This document shows, one piece after another, positions 44,973 through 54,141 of a stretch of 64,000 nt of DNA (the first letter of the stretch is position 1; each line of letters begins with the position of its first letter). The notes under the pieces were generated by a model. It was not told where the DNA came from, ran no database searches, and saw only the letters and a program-made list of their open reading frames with translations. This DNA comes from Zhihengliuella halotolerans (GTDB lineage Bacteria > Actinomycetota > Actinomycetes > Actinomycetales > Micrococcaceae): contig NZ_SHLA01000001.1 in the NCBI RefSeq assembly GCF_004217565.1, positions 3,410,001-3,474,000 on the forward strand. Direction: 5' to 3'. Made by a program: the position numbers and the translations under genes.

Positions 44973-46511
44973 ATGGCGCGAAGGGCCGTGATCGGGCTGG
45001 ACATCGGCACGGGGTCGACCAAGGCCGTCCTGACCGACGCCGGTGGCGAGATCCTGACGACGGCGGTGCGTCACCACGCGATGTCGATGCCGCACCCCGC
45101 GTGGGCGGAGATGGACGCCGAACGAGACTGGTGGGGCGACGCCGTCGCCTGCCTGCGTGAACTCGCCACGGCCGGAGCCGACCTGGACTGCACGATCGAA
45201 GCCGTCTGCGTCTCCGGACTCGGGCCCGCCGTCGTCGCGGAGTCGGCGACCGGTCACGTCCGCGGCCCGGCGATCCTCTACGGCGTCGACACGCGAACCG
45301 GCGAGCAGATCGAACAGCTCAACCGCGGCCTCGGCCCGGCCCGCATCCTGGAACGGGGCGGGACCGCGCTGTCCTCGCAGGCCGCGGGCGCCAAGCTCCT
45401 CTGGTTGGCCCAGCACGGCGCCCTTGAACCGGGGGACCGGTTCTTCTCGTCTCATACGTTCGTCACGTGGCGGCTCACCGGGGCGTACTACCTGGACCAC
45501 CAGACCGCGAGCCAGTTCGACCCGTTCTACGACATGCGGACGGGTGCGTGGGCTGACGACTGGGCCGGGCGCTTCCTGCCCGGGTGCGAGCTGCCTCAGC
45601 TGCGCTGGCCCGGCGAGATCGTCGGCGAGATCAGCGCCGCTTCGGCGGCGTCGACCGGGCTCGTCGCCGGCACGCCCGTCCTGGCCGGAACCATCGACGC
45701 CTGGGCTGAGGCGTACTCGGTCGGGACGACGTCGCCCGGGGACGCGATGCTCATGTACGGGTCGACGGTCCTGGCGATCTCCTCACTCGCGGGCTTCCGG
45801 AGCCACCCGGGGCTCTGGGCGACGACGGGAATCACGCCCGGATCGCACACCCTCGCCGCGGGGATGTCGACGAGCGGGTCACTCATGTCGTGGATCCGCG
45901 ACCTCTGCAGCGGGCAGTCGTACGAGGACCTCATCGAACAGGCTCGCGCGGTGCCGCCGGGGTCAGACGGCCTGCTGATGCTGCCCTACTTCGCCGGCGA
46001 GCGGGCCCCGGTCTCGGACCCGAAGGCGCGCGGCGTCATCGCGGGGCTGACGCTCGGCCACGGCCCGGGGCACCTCTTCCGCGCGGGGTACGAGTCCATC
46101 GCGTTCGGCGTCCGGCAGATTCTGAATCTGCTGGGCGAGGCTGGCGCCGCGCCGACCCGGATCGTGGCCGTCGGCGGCGGGACCCAGGGTGGGCTGGGCC
46201 CGCAAATAGTCTCGGACGTCTGCGGGGTAGAACAGCACGTGCCCCGCACCGTCATCGGCGCCAGCTACGGCGATGCGCTCCTCGCCGCGCAGGCCGTCGG
46301 GCTCGCGGGGGCGGACGAGAACTGGTGCAGCCTCGACCGGATCATCGCGCCGGACCCGGGGCACCGTGCCGACTACGACGAGCTCTATGCGAATTACTCC
46401 CGGCTCTACGCGGCCACGCGGCCGATCGTGCACGACCTCGCGGACTTCGCCGCCGCACGCGAATCGTCGGCTGAAACTCGTCCGCCCTCAGCTCGTCCGC
46501 CCTCAGAATGA
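44973..46511 (+). CDS. FGGY-family carbohydrate kinase
   Basis: A 512-aa sugar kinase: N-terminal phosphate-1 motif VIGLDIGTGSTKAVL, catalytic Asp in the AGTIDAWAEAYSVG region, and the C-terminal adenosine loop VAVGGGTQGGLGPQIVSD. The family includes xylulo-, glycero-, glucono- and ribulokinases; the substrate cannot be told and no sugar-operon neighbours are present. GAGGAGG precedes the ATG at 44973. The C-terminus ends in a short PPSARPPSE repeat-like tail. Confidence 0.85.
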   Translation: MARRAVIGLDIGTGSTKAVLTDAGGEILTTAVRHHAMSMPHPAWAEMDAERDWWGDAVACLRELATAGADLDCTIEAVCVSGLGPAVVAESATGHVRGPAILYGVDTRTGEQIEQLNRGLGPARILERGGTALSSQAAGAKLLWLAQHGALEPGDRFFSSHTFVTWRLTGAYYLDHQTASQFDPFYDMRTGAWADDWAGRFLPGCELPQLRWPGEIVGEISAASAASTGLVAGTPVLAGTIDAWAEAYSVGTTSPGDAMLMYGSTVLAISSLAGFRSHPGLWATTGITPGSHTLAAGMSTSGSLMSWIRDLCSGQSYEDLIEQARAVPPGSDGLLMLPYFAGERAPVSDPKARGVIAGLTLGHGPGHLFRAGYESIAFGVRQILNLLGEAGAAPTRIVAVGGGTQGGLGPQIVSDVCGVEQHVPRTVIGASYGDALLAAQAVGLAGADENWCSLDRIIAPDPGHRADYDELYANYSRLYAATRPIVHDLADFAAARESSAETRPPSARPPSE

Positions 46512-46542
46512 CGCGTTGCCTGGGGGCTGACGCACGAGGTGG

Positions 46543-47280
46543 CTACCCGGCGGCAGCGATCGTTTCATCGGCCCGCGAGACGGCGAGCTCGTGTAGTGCG
46601 GAATGCTCCTCCAACTGGGCATCGGAGATTTCTGCCACGGGCGGCATGAGCGTGTACCCGGTCACGACAAGGTAGCCGCCCAGGGCTGTGATCCGCGCGT
46701 AGTCGCGCCTCTCGGGCACGAGCGACTTTTCGTTCGCGTCGTGCATGTGCGTGATCGTCGCTACCGTGTCGTCGACTGTGGGCTCAAGGCGTTCGAGAGT
46801 GACGGTCGTGGGCTCCCGCCCCGACTCGGGTACTTCGGTGGGCTCGCACTCATCGATTCTCGCGTCGAAGACCTGCACGAGGTCCCGATCCTGATCCGTG
46901 CGGAAGACGGAGGACGTGACGACGGTGGTGGAGTCCCCAGCGGAGGTCGTGAAGATACGCGAAGAACCCGGCGCGGGCTCGGTGATGACGCCTGCCAGAT
47001 CGCCTACACAGATGGCCAGGTCCCCCGGGTCCGTGAGTCGGCCGTCAGCCAAGTTCAAAGCCTCCGTGCCCTCTTCCGTCCAGCCTTCGCCCGGCATGTC
47101 GGAGACTGAGAGGAGGGCGTCGTCGAGTTCGATGGACGATGCCGCGTCGGTGGGTTCCGGTTTCTCGGAATCACTGACGCTCGGGGAACTCGATAGGGGC
47201 GCCGACGGGGACGCAGAGCAACTCGTGAGAAGAAGCGCGGGAACGGCCAAGGACAGTGCGATTCCGTGGACGGGTCTCAT
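46543..47280 (-). CDS. Putative lipoprotein, PknH-sensor-like
   Basis: A 245-aa exported lipoprotein: signal peptide with lipobox LLTSC (Cys at about 21), a Ser/Pro-rich linker, then a globular region with DMPGEGWTEEG and late conserved cysteines (AICVGD; DECEPTEV), reminiscent of extracellular PknH-like sensor domains. TAACGT lies 6 nt before the ATG, so probably leaderless. Function unknown. Confidence 0.75.
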   Translation of the reverse strand: MRPVHGIALSLAVPALLLTSCSASPSAPLSSSPSVSDSEKPEPTDAASSIELDDALLSVSDMPGEGWTEEGTEALNLADGRLTDPGDLAICVGDLAGVITEPAPGSSRIFTTSAGDSTTVVTSSVFRTDQDRDLVQVFDARIDECEPTEVPESGREPTTVTLERLEPTVDDTVATITHMHDANEKSLVPERRDYARITALGGYLVVTGYTLMPPVAEISDAQLEEHSALHELAVSRADETIAAAG

Positions 47281-47366
47281 GTCCCGACGTTAGCACAAGG
47301 GGTGGATCCCCGGGTGTCTTTTTGGTTGAGAATCCGGCTGATCAACTGGTCTCGTAGGCTGGTTGC

Positions 47367-47783
47367 ATGTCCCAGAACACCGACAACGGCCTGCGCTGCC
47401 CGTGCGGGACCGGCGAGACCTACGGGCAGTGCTGTGGCCGCTTCCACGCCGGGTCCGCCGCGCCGACCGCCGAGGCCCTCATGCGCTCGCGATATTGCGC
47501 GTACGCGCTCCTGGCGCGCGACCCGCACCGTTTCGGCGCGTACCTGCACGAGACGTGGGACCCCGCGACCCGCCCCGCACTTGCCGAGTTGCGCGAGCCC
47601 GGCCCCGAGTGGGTTCGCCTGCAGATCCTCGGCACCACGGGCGGCCCGTTCGATGACACCGCCACCGTCGAGTTCGTCGCCCTCTATCGCGACGACGACG
47701 GGGCCCGTCACCGCATGCACGAACACAGCAGGTTCCGCCGCGAAGGCGGCCCCTGGCTCTACATCGATGGCGACGTGCGCTGA
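47367..47783 (+). CDS. YchJ-family SEC-C motif protein (UPF0225)
   Basis: A 138-aa protein with an N-terminal zinc-binding SEC-C motif (CPCGTGETYGQCCGRFHAG) and the YchJ core (ALMRSRYCAYAL; FVALYRDDDG; HEHSRFRR). Function unknown, widespread. TAGGCT lies 6 nt before the ATG and there is no ribosome site, so likely leaderless. Confidence 0.88.
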   Translation: MSQNTDNGLRCPCGTGETYGQCCGRFHAGSAAPTAEALMRSRYCAYALLARDPHRFGAYLHETWDPATRPALAELREPGPEWVRLQILGTTGGPFDDTATVEFVALYRDDDGARHRMHEHSRFRREGGPWLYIDGDVR

Positions 47784-47843
47784 ACCGCGCTGCGTGCACG
47801 CCGCCTCCGTGCTCGCTCCCGCCGGGGGTGGCCGGCTGTCAGC

Positions 47844-49415
47844 TCAGCGCTCGAGGGTGACCGTGCGTAGATCCAGGCGGCGCAGCACGACGTCGGCGGC
47901 CTCCGGGTCCGTGCCCGGCGCCTTCCGCGCGGCGAGGACCTCGCGTCGGGCTGCGTCGAGGGCCTCGCGCTGGACCTGATCCATGACCGCGAGGGTCTGG
48001 CGCAGCAGATGCATCTTCTTCGGGTCGGATTCGGCGTCCGTCTCGAGCAGCGTGTGCAGCGACTCCATCCGTTTGGCCAGCACCGCTCGGCGTTCAGGCG
48101 ACAGCTTCTGCGCGGCCGTGGAGTTCTTCACGGCGTCGAGCGCGACCGCCTGGGCCCGCCGGGCCAGCAGGTGCTCCTGGCGCTCGAGGTCCGCGCGATC
48201 GTCGGGCAGCTTGAGCCGGCGCATGAGCGCGGGCAGCGTCAGACCCGGCACCACCAGGGTCACGAGCAGGACGGCGCACGCGGCCGCGATCACGAAGTTC
48301 CGGCCCTCTAGTGGCTCGCCGGCTGTCGTCGTCGTGGGCAGGGCGAGCGCGAGCGCGAGTGTCGCCAGCCCGCGCATGCCGCACCACGTGAGCACCAGGA
48401 CCTCCTTGAGCGAGCCGGGCACCTTGTTTCGGCGCTCGGTCCCGCCGAGCCGCAGGATCCCGTACATCCACCCGAAGCGGACGAGCAGCACAGCCACGCA
48501 GACCACCAGAATGCCGGGGATGAATCCGATCAGGTCGGCGCCCTCGTCCTCGATGACGTAGCGCATCTCGATCCCGACCAGGCCGAACGCGACGCCGGTC
48601 GTCAGCAACTCCACAACCTCCCAGAACGACGCGCGCGTCAACCGCTCCTCGGAGTCCTGCGGGCGGGCCCGCCGCCCCAGCTCGAGGGCGGTGACGACGA
48701 CGGCGACGACGCCCGAGCAGTGCAGCTCCTCCGCCAGCAAGTACACGGCATACGGCGCGACGAGCGTCGTCGCGGAGCGGGCGACGAGGTTCGGCACGAA
48801 CCGGTTCAGCGCACCGACGAGCCAGGCCATGCCCAGGCCCAGGATGCCGGCGCCGGCCGCACCGAGCAGGAACGCGGGGATCACGCCCCAGCCGACCTCG
48901 CCTCCGCTGACGGCCGCGGCGACGGCGGCCTGGAAGATGACGATCGCCATCGCGTCGTTGAAGAGGCCCTCGGTCTGCAGCGTCGAGACGAGGCGGCGGG
49001 GCATGTTCACTTTGCCGGCGACGGCCTCGACGGCTACGGGGTCCGGTGGGGCCACGATCGCACCCAGGGCGATCGCGGCCGGCAACCCGATGGCCGGGAC
49101 GATCCACCAGGCGAGCCCGGCGACGACGGCGACCGTCGCCACGATGAGGAGAACGGCCAGCAGGATCAGGCTGCGCCATCGCAGCCGGAAGACCGACCAC
49201 GAGCTGCGTTGCGCGGCCGCGAAGAGCAGCGGCGGCAGGAACAGCGGCAGGATCAGCTCCGGGTCGATCCGGATCTCCGGGATGAACGGCAGGAAGGCGA
49301 CTCCGGCCGAGAACAGCAGCATGAGCACCGGGTAGGGCAGCCGGATGCGTTCGCCGAGCCCGACGACGAGCACGGTGCCGAAGAGGAGACCGATGAGCAG
49401 GATCAGGAAGTCCAT
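47844..49415 (-). CDS. Na+/H+ antiporter (CPA1 family)
   Basis: A 523-aa antiporter with 12-13 spans in the first 400 residues, the ion-binding region APPDPVAVEAVAGKVN and FNDAMAIVIFQAAV with its conserved Asp, and a cytoplasmic helical tail of about 110 residues. It exchanges Na+ or K+ for protons. TAGATT lies 6 nt before the ATG, suggesting a leaderless message. Neighbouring K+ channel and this antiporter are on the same strand, 79 nt apart. Confidence 0.9.
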   Translation of the reverse strand: MDFLILLIGLLFGTVLVVGLGERIRLPYPVLMLLFSAGVAFLPFIPEIRIDPELILPLFLPPLLFAAAQRSSWSVFRLRWRSLILLAVLLIVATVAVVAGLAWWIVPAIGLPAAIALGAIVAPPDPVAVEAVAGKVNMPRRLVSTLQTEGLFNDAMAIVIFQAAVAAAVSGGEVGWGVIPAFLLGAAGAGILGLGMAWLVGALNRFVPNLVARSATTLVAPYAVYLLAEELHCSGVVAVVVTALELGRRARPQDSEERLTRASFWEVVELLTTGVAFGLVGIEMRYVIEDEGADLIGFIPGILVVCVAVLLVRFGWMYGILRLGGTERRNKVPGSLKEVLVLTWCGMRGLATLALALALPTTTTAGEPLEGRNFVIAAACAVLLVTLVVPGLTLPALMRRLKLPDDRADLERQEHLLARRAQAVALDAVKNSTAAQKLSPERRAVLAKRMESLHTLLETDAESDPKKMHLLRQTLAVMDQVQREALDAARREVLAARKAPGTDPEAADVVLRRLDLRTVTLER

Positions 49416-49494
49416 GGGCTCAATCTATTGCACGTCGCAGTCGAGCCGGAGACACGGGCCGGACGGACGTCGTCGTACGGTGGGTCGCTTGCGG

Positions 49495-50256
49495 TCAGCT
49501 CGACGCCGCAGGGCCGGGCGCGGGGGTGTGCTCGTCGTGGTTGGACGAGGACCAGATGCCGACCAGGCGGGCCACTACAATCGTCAGGTAGAGGGTTGCA
49601 CCAACCCCGTGGAACGTGACGAGCGAGCGCGACCAGGCGGTGGTCGCGAGGATGTCCCCGTAGCCGACGGTGGACATCGTCACGTAGCTGAAGTAGACGA
49701 GCTGTGGCCACGCGGGGGAGGCGTCCGGCGTGAGCGGATCGACGAAGCTGCCGGGCGCCAGCTGCTCGATGCCGGCGTACACCGCGCCGAAGAACCCGCC
49801 CAGGATCACGTAGATCGTCAGCGCCGCCAGGATCAGGGAGAGTCCGTCGGCGCGCTGGCGGCGGAACAGGAAGACGCCGAGCTTGCCGATGATCGCCCCC
49901 ATGAAGAGGGCTACGGCGAACAGCATGATCACGGTGACCGTCGCGTTGTGCTGATTAAAGGAGTAGACGATGCCGATCGTCGTCGAGACGGCGCCGAGCA
50001 CGACGAATGGAAGAAGCCCGCGGCCCTGTTCGTGCACGATCAGGAGGGCGAAGAACAGCATGCCGCCGTAGAGCGCCATGTAGAGGCCCGTCCAGAGTTC
50101 CCCGTGGAGAGTCGCCGGGTACCCGAACTGCAGGACGACGGCGAACGCGAGCATCAGTGCGAGGGAACCGCGCAGCCCGATCCGTGCGATGAGCCGGTCG
50201 GCGGCGGACCCGACGAACCGGTGCAGTCGGCTGCGCGGTGGCTGGGCGGTCTTCAT
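49495..50256 (-). CDS. Potassium channel family protein (Ion_trans_2)
   Basis: A 253-aa membrane protein with about four N-terminal spans and a C-terminal pore module with selectivity filter STVGYGD between two helices. It should conduct K+. The ATG at 50256 is chosen because AGGAGG lies 4 nt upstream. There is no RCK domain; the C-terminus is a short charged tail. Confidence 0.88.
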   Translation of the reverse strand: MKTAQPPRSRLHRFVGSAADRLIARIGLRGSLALMLAFAVVLQFGYPATLHGELWTGLYMALYGGMLFFALLIVHEQGRGLLPFVVLGAVSTTIGIVYSFNQHNATVTVIMLFAVALFMGAIIGKLGVFLFRRQRADGLSLILAALTIYVILGGFFGAVYAGIEQLAPGSFVDPLTPDASPAWPQLVYFSYVTMSTVGYGDILATTAWSRSLVTFHGVGATLYLTIVVARLVGIWSSSNHDEHTPAPGPAASS

Positions 50257-50289
50257 CTGGCCTCCTGGACGTGTGGTGTTCACCGACAA

Positions 50290-50309
50290 CCTACGGGCAT
50301 CCGTAGGAT
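50290..50309 (+). promoter_or_regulatory. Palindrome over the -10 of the LtrA gene
   Basis: CCTACGG (50290-50296) and CCGTAGG (50301-50307) form a perfect 7-bp inverted repeat with a GCAT loop. The right arm includes the first bases of TAGGAT (50304-50309), a -10 that lies 6 nt before the ATG of a likely leaderless gene. A repressor site is likely. Confidence 0.55.
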
Positions 50310-50315
50310 GTTGCC

Positions 50316-51500
50316 ATGTTCGAATCGCGCGGAGCCCTCGGAGTCCTGAGAAACCAACGTCCCGGAACGCACGGCGTGGGCGGCATGGAACTCTTCTTCG
50401 ACCTCGTCTACGTCTTCACGATCATCCAGCTGTCCCACTTCCTGTTGCACCATCACTCGTGGCAGGGGGCCGCCGAGGCGGCTGTCCTTTTCGCCGCTGT
50501 CTGGTGGGGCTGGAACTACACCGCGTGGGCGATGAACTGGCTGGACCCGCAGCACGCGGCGGTCCGGGTGCTCCTGGCGTTCCTCATGCTGTGCGCCCTG
50601 GGGATGGCGATCGCGATTCCCGAGTCGTTCGGGGATCGCGCGTGGCTGTTCGTCGGCGCCTACGTGACGTTCCAGATCGTGCGCAGCACCTTCATGGTGC
50701 TCGCCTTCCGGGGCCAGCAGATGGGGCGGAACTACGCGCAACTGCTGTCTTGGAGCGGCATCGCGAGCGTCGTCTGGATCGCCGGGGCGGCCGCGCCGGA
50801 GGAGTACCGGCTGGCGATCTGGGCGCTCGCGGTCGTCGTCGACTACGCGGGGCCGCTCGTCGGATTCTGGCTGCCAGGCGTCGGCACGAGCGACATGAGC
50901 ACGTGGCCACTTGACGAGCCGCACCTGGCCGAGCGCAGCCGGCTGGTCTTCATCATCGCCCTCGGCGAGTCGATCCTCATCCTCGGCGGCGTCCTCCTGG
51001 AGGCGGAGCTGACCGCGGCGGTCGTCACGGCCGCTGTCATGGGGTTCTGCGCGATCGTGATCCTGTGGTGGCTGTACTTCTCGGCGCGACACGGCAACGC
51101 CGCCCACGAGGCGCCGGATCTCGACCAGGCGTCGCAGGTGGCTCGCGCGGCATACGCGTATGCGCATGCATTCATGGTGGCGGGCGCCATCGTGGCCGCC
51201 GTCGCGATCGAGCTCGTCGTCGCGCATCCGCTGGACAACGAGGGCTGGCCGGTCGCGCTCACCCTGTCCGCCGGCCCGGCGCTCTTCCTCCTGGGCAATA
51301 TCGTCTTCGTCGCCGCGCACACCGGCCGCGCACCGAAGTCGCGCATCGTCGCCCTGATCCTGCTGGCGGTCGTCCTGCCGCTCAACGCCCTCCTCATCAA
51401 CCTCCTGGCCGGAGCGGTGGTCACCCTGATCCTGCTCGGTCTCTTGCTGGCCACGGTGACGCTCCGCCAGTCGTCCCGGCCCGAGGTGCCGGCGCACTAA
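50316..51500 (+). CDS. Low temperature requirement protein A (LtrA) family
   Basis: A 394-aa membrane protein with about ten spans beginning with the LtrA hallmark MELFFDLVYVFTI; ALGESILILGG is the second conserved block. LtrA was linked to growth at low temperature in Listeria; the molecular role is unknown. Start and -10 spacing point to leaderless translation from ATG 50316. Confidence 0.88.
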   Translation: MFESRGALGVLRNQRPGTHGVGGMELFFDLVYVFTIIQLSHFLLHHHSWQGAAEAAVLFAAVWWGWNYTAWAMNWLDPQHAAVRVLLAFLMLCALGMAIAIPESFGDRAWLFVGAYVTFQIVRSTFMVLAFRGQQMGRNYAQLLSWSGIASVVWIAGAAAPEEYRLAIWALAVVVDYAGPLVGFWLPGVGTSDMSTWPLDEPHLAERSRLVFIIALGESILILGGVLLEAELTAAVVTAAVMGFCAIVILWWLYFSARHGNAAHEAPDLDQASQVARAAYAYAHAFMVAGAIVAAVAIELVVAHPLDNEGWPVALTLSAGPALFLLGNIVFVAAHTGRAPKSRIVALILLAVVLPLNALLINLLAGAVVTLILLGLLLATVTLRQSSRPEVPAH

Positions 51501-51545
51501 CGGACGACCTCTCAGCAGCGACGACGCAGTGAAAGTGAGGACCGA

Positions 51546-52751
51546 GTGAAGGCGATGAATCCCTTGGAGGAGCTCTCGCTCGCCCAGCTCAGGCAGCGCA
51601 AGAGTCTGAAATGGCGGGCCCACCCCGACGACGTCCTGCCGCTCTGGATCGCCGAGATGGACGTGCGCCTGGCACCCGCGGTGGCCGACATGCTGCACGC
51701 GGCCATCGCCCGCGGCGACACCGGCTACCCGTCCGGGCACGCCTTCGCAGAGTCCCTGCAGGGCTTCGCGCGGCGGCGCTGGCGGTGGGACGGCATCGAC
51801 GTGCGCCGGGTCCGGCTCGTTCCCGACGTCATGACGGGTGCCGTCCAGGTGTTGCGCCTGGTCACGGACCCGGGCGACGCCGTCGTCGTCACCTCACCCG
51901 TGTACGCGCCGTTCTATGCCTACGTCACGCACGACGACCGGCAGGTTCTCGAGGCGCCCCTCGGGGCCGACCTACGGATCGACCTCGGCACGCTCGAGGA
52001 CGCGTTCCGGCGGGCCCGCTCCGGAGGCGGCAAGGCCGCCTTCCTCATGAGCAATCCGCACAATCCGACCGGCACCGTGCACACGGCGGCCGAACTGACG
52101 GCGGTCGCGGAGCTCGCACGCCGGTACGGGGTGCGCGTCGTGGCCGACGAGATCCACGCTCCACTGGTGCTCCCCGGGGCCTCTTTCACGCCCTACCTCA
52201 GCGTGCCGGGCGGCGAGGACGCGTTCTCGCTGATGTCGGCGACCAAGGGCTGGAACCTCGCGGGTCTCAAGGCGGCCCTGTCCATCGCGGGGCCGGAGGC
52301 CGCTGACGATCTGCGCCGGATGCCCGAGGAGGTCGGGCACGGGGCGTCGTACCTCGGCGTCATGTCGCACACGACGGCGTTCGAGCACGGGGACGCGTGG
52401 CTCGACGCCCTGCTCGTCGGGCTCGATGCCAACCGGTCGCTGCTGGGCGAGCTCGTCGCTGAGCATCTGCCCGGCGTGCGCTACCACACGCCGGAGGGGA
52501 CGTACCTGGCCTGGCTCGACTGCCGCGGACTGGGGCTGGAGGCGGAGGCCGCTTCGACGGGACCCGCCGTGGTCACGGAGCTCGCGGGTCCGGCGAGGTT
52601 CTTCCTCGCCGAGGCCAGGGTTGCCCTCAGCTCGGGCCACGTCTTCGGCACGGGCGGCGCCGGGCACGTGCGGCTGAACTACGCGACCTCGCGGGCTGTC
52701 CTGACGGAGGCCCTCACTCGCATGGGGGCTGCGGTGCGGGCCCGCGCATGA
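51546..52751 (+). CDS. MalY/PatB-type PLP-dependent C-S lyase / aminotransferase
   Basis: A 401-aa fold-type I aminotransferase: [10 protein letters not shown] at the N-terminus, [18 protein letters not shown], and the PLP lysine in [12 protein letters not shown]. The WIAEMDV and DEIHAPL signatures are those of MalY/PatB cystathionine beta-lyases. It starts at GTG 51546 with GAGG 5 nt upstream, 46 nt after LtrA. Role in sulfur amino-acid metabolism or C-S bond cleavage. Confidence 0.9.
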   Translation: MKAMNPLEELSLAQLRQRKSLKWRAHPDDVLPLWIAEMDVRLAPAVADMLHAAIARGDTGYPSGHAFAESLQGFARRRWRWDGIDVRRVRLVPDVMTGAVQVLRLVTDPGDAVVVTSPVYAPFYAYVTHDDRQVLEAPLGADLRIDLGTLEDAFRRARSGGGKAAFLMSNPHNPTGTVHTAAELTAVAELARRYGVRVVADEIHAPLVLPGASFTPYLSVPGGEDAFSLMSATKGWNLAGLKAALSIAGPEAADDLRRMPEEVGHGASYLGVMSHTTAFEHGDAWLDALLVGLDANRSLLGELVAEHLPGVRYHTPEGTYLAWLDCRGLGLEAEAASTGPAVVTELAGPARFFLAEARVALSSGHVFGTGGAGHVRLNYATSRAVLTEALTRMGAAVRARA

Positions 52752-52772
52752 TTGCAGCGCGCCCGGCGTCCC

Positions 52773-53825
52773 TCATCCGGCACCTGGCCCCTCGGCCAGC
52801 CCGGGCACCGAGCGCAGGCCGTCGAGACCGCGGATCTCCTCCGCGGCCAGCCGGAGGTTGAGGACGGGGACCCCTGGTAGCGCGGACGCCAGATCCGCGA
52901 CGAACGGCTTCTCCTGGGCGCGCCGCCGGGCCAGGAACTCCCCGGCGTCGGCGGGGGAGCGCTTGTTGACCACGAGCGAGCGCACCCCGATGCCCTGGGC
53001 GCGCAGCTGCCCGGCGAACTCGATCGTTTCCGCCACGGGCAGCCGCTCGGCCGCCAGGACGAGCACGAAAGCGCATCGGGCCGGATCCGAGAGCAGCTCC
53101 CGCAGCTTGGCGAATCGGGTGCGCCGCCGGGTCAGGACGGACCTGATCCGCGCATCGCGGGTCTCGGCGGCCCCGGACTTCCCGCCGAGTCCGACGAGCG
53201 CCGCCCCGAACTTCTCGCTCGCTTCGCGGCGCTTGAGCAGCCCGTCCGTCCAGGCCGTCATCATCTCCGGCAGCTCCATGAGCCGCGCGGTGTGGCCGGA
53301 CGGGGCGGTATCGAAGATCACGACGTCGTAGCCCACCTCCGGCTGCGCGCTCGCCGTCGATTGGCGGCCGGCCGGGTCCGCTTCGCCGGCGACCTGCTCG
53401 GTCAGTTCCGCGATCCGCTCGAGCACCGAGGCCTCGTGGGTGCCCGGCGCCTCGGACGCGAGGCGCAGGTACTTGTCCACCTCGCGGTGCAGGTGTTCGG
53501 GCATGAGCGCGCGGATCGTCGCCCCGACCTCCCGCAGGTGCTTCTCTGTGGCCGCCGCCGGGTCGAGCTCGAGCGCGTCGAGCCGGCCCGCGCCGCAGGC
53601 GCCGTCGTCGTGCTGGATCAGGGCGGTGGGAGCGTCGGTGAGCCGCGCGCCGAAGAGGTGGCCCAGGTTGTGGGCGGGGTCGGTCGAGACGAGCAGGACG
53701 CGCCGCCCGGCGTCGGCCTCCGCGACCGCGGTCGCGGCGGCGAGCGTGGTCTTGCCGACGCCGCCCTTGCCGGAGAAGAACACGACGCGCGCGCCGGCAG
53801 CGAGGGCGGTCAGGTCAGCGGGCAT
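52773..53825 (-). CDS. ArsA/Get3-type ATPase
   Basis: A 350-aa single-domain ATPase with the deviant Walker A GKGGVGKTT at the N-terminus, STDPAHNLG (switch I-like) and FDTAPSGHT (switch II). Classical ArsA has two such halves and acts with ArsB on arsenite; no ars genes are here, and the Cys pattern for metal binding is not evident. It lies 9 nt after the cory-CC-star gene and follows cstA, so a role in membrane-protein handling or transport linked to those is likely. Confidence 0.85.
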   Translation of the reverse strand: MPADLTALAAGARVVFFSGKGGVGKTTLAAATAVAEADAGRRVLLVSTDPAHNLGHLFGARLTDAPTALIQHDDGACGAGRLDALELDPAAATEKHLREVGATIRALMPEHLHREVDKYLRLASEAPGTHEASVLERIAELTEQVAGEADPAGRQSTASAQPEVGYDVVIFDTAPSGHTARLMELPEMMTAWTDGLLKRREASEKFGAALVGLGGKSGAAETRDARIRSVLTRRRTRFAKLRELLSDPARCAFVLVLAAERLPVAETIEFAGQLRAQGIGVRSLVVNKRSPADAGEFLARRRAQEKPFVADLASALPGVPVLNLRLAAEEIRGLDGLRSVPGLAEGPGAG

Positions 53826-53834
53826 GCGGTCCTT

Positions 53835-54089
53835 TCAGCAGCAGGAGATCGAGTCGAGCGGGGAGTGGTCCATGCCCATCCGCCGGTGCCAGTCGTGGAA
53901 ATTCTCGAAGACCACGGGCAGCAGCTCGAGCGTGTAGTACCCGGCCGGGTTGGGCACGCCGAGCGACTCGGAGAGCACCAGCATCATGAACAGGTCCTCC
54001 TCGTCGCGCTTGGCGCGCGCGAGGGTCCGCCGGTACGGCGCGTAGTAGAACTCGCGCAGCCCGGCGGCGAACCCCGCCATGCGTCCCAT
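53835..54089 (-). CDS. cory-CC-star protein
   Basis: An 84-aa soluble protein with conserved FYYAPYRRTL and the C-terminal tail ending in Cys-Cys directly before the stop (C83, C84), the feature for which this actinobacterial family is named. Function unknown. AGGAA precedes the ATG. It is placed between cstA (52 nt upstream) and the ArsA-type ATPase, in the slot where other bacteria carry the small YbdD/YjiX partner of CstA. Confidence 0.8.
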   Translation of the reverse strand: MGRMAGFAAGLREFYYAPYRRTLARAKRDEEDLFMMLVLSESLGVPNPAGYYTLELLPVVFENFHDWHRRMGMDHSPLDSISCC

Positions 54090-54141
54090 TTCTGTTCCTG
54101 ACGTCTTCTCCGTGCCGGATCGAGCGTACGACGGCGCCCGG

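Noticed and set aside
52773-53825. Arsenic resistance operon
   Set aside because: No ArsB/Acr3, ArsC or ArsR partner is adjacent; the ATPase is linked to cstA and the cory-CC-star gene. The ArsR-type protein at 10379 is 42 kb away and lacks the metal site.
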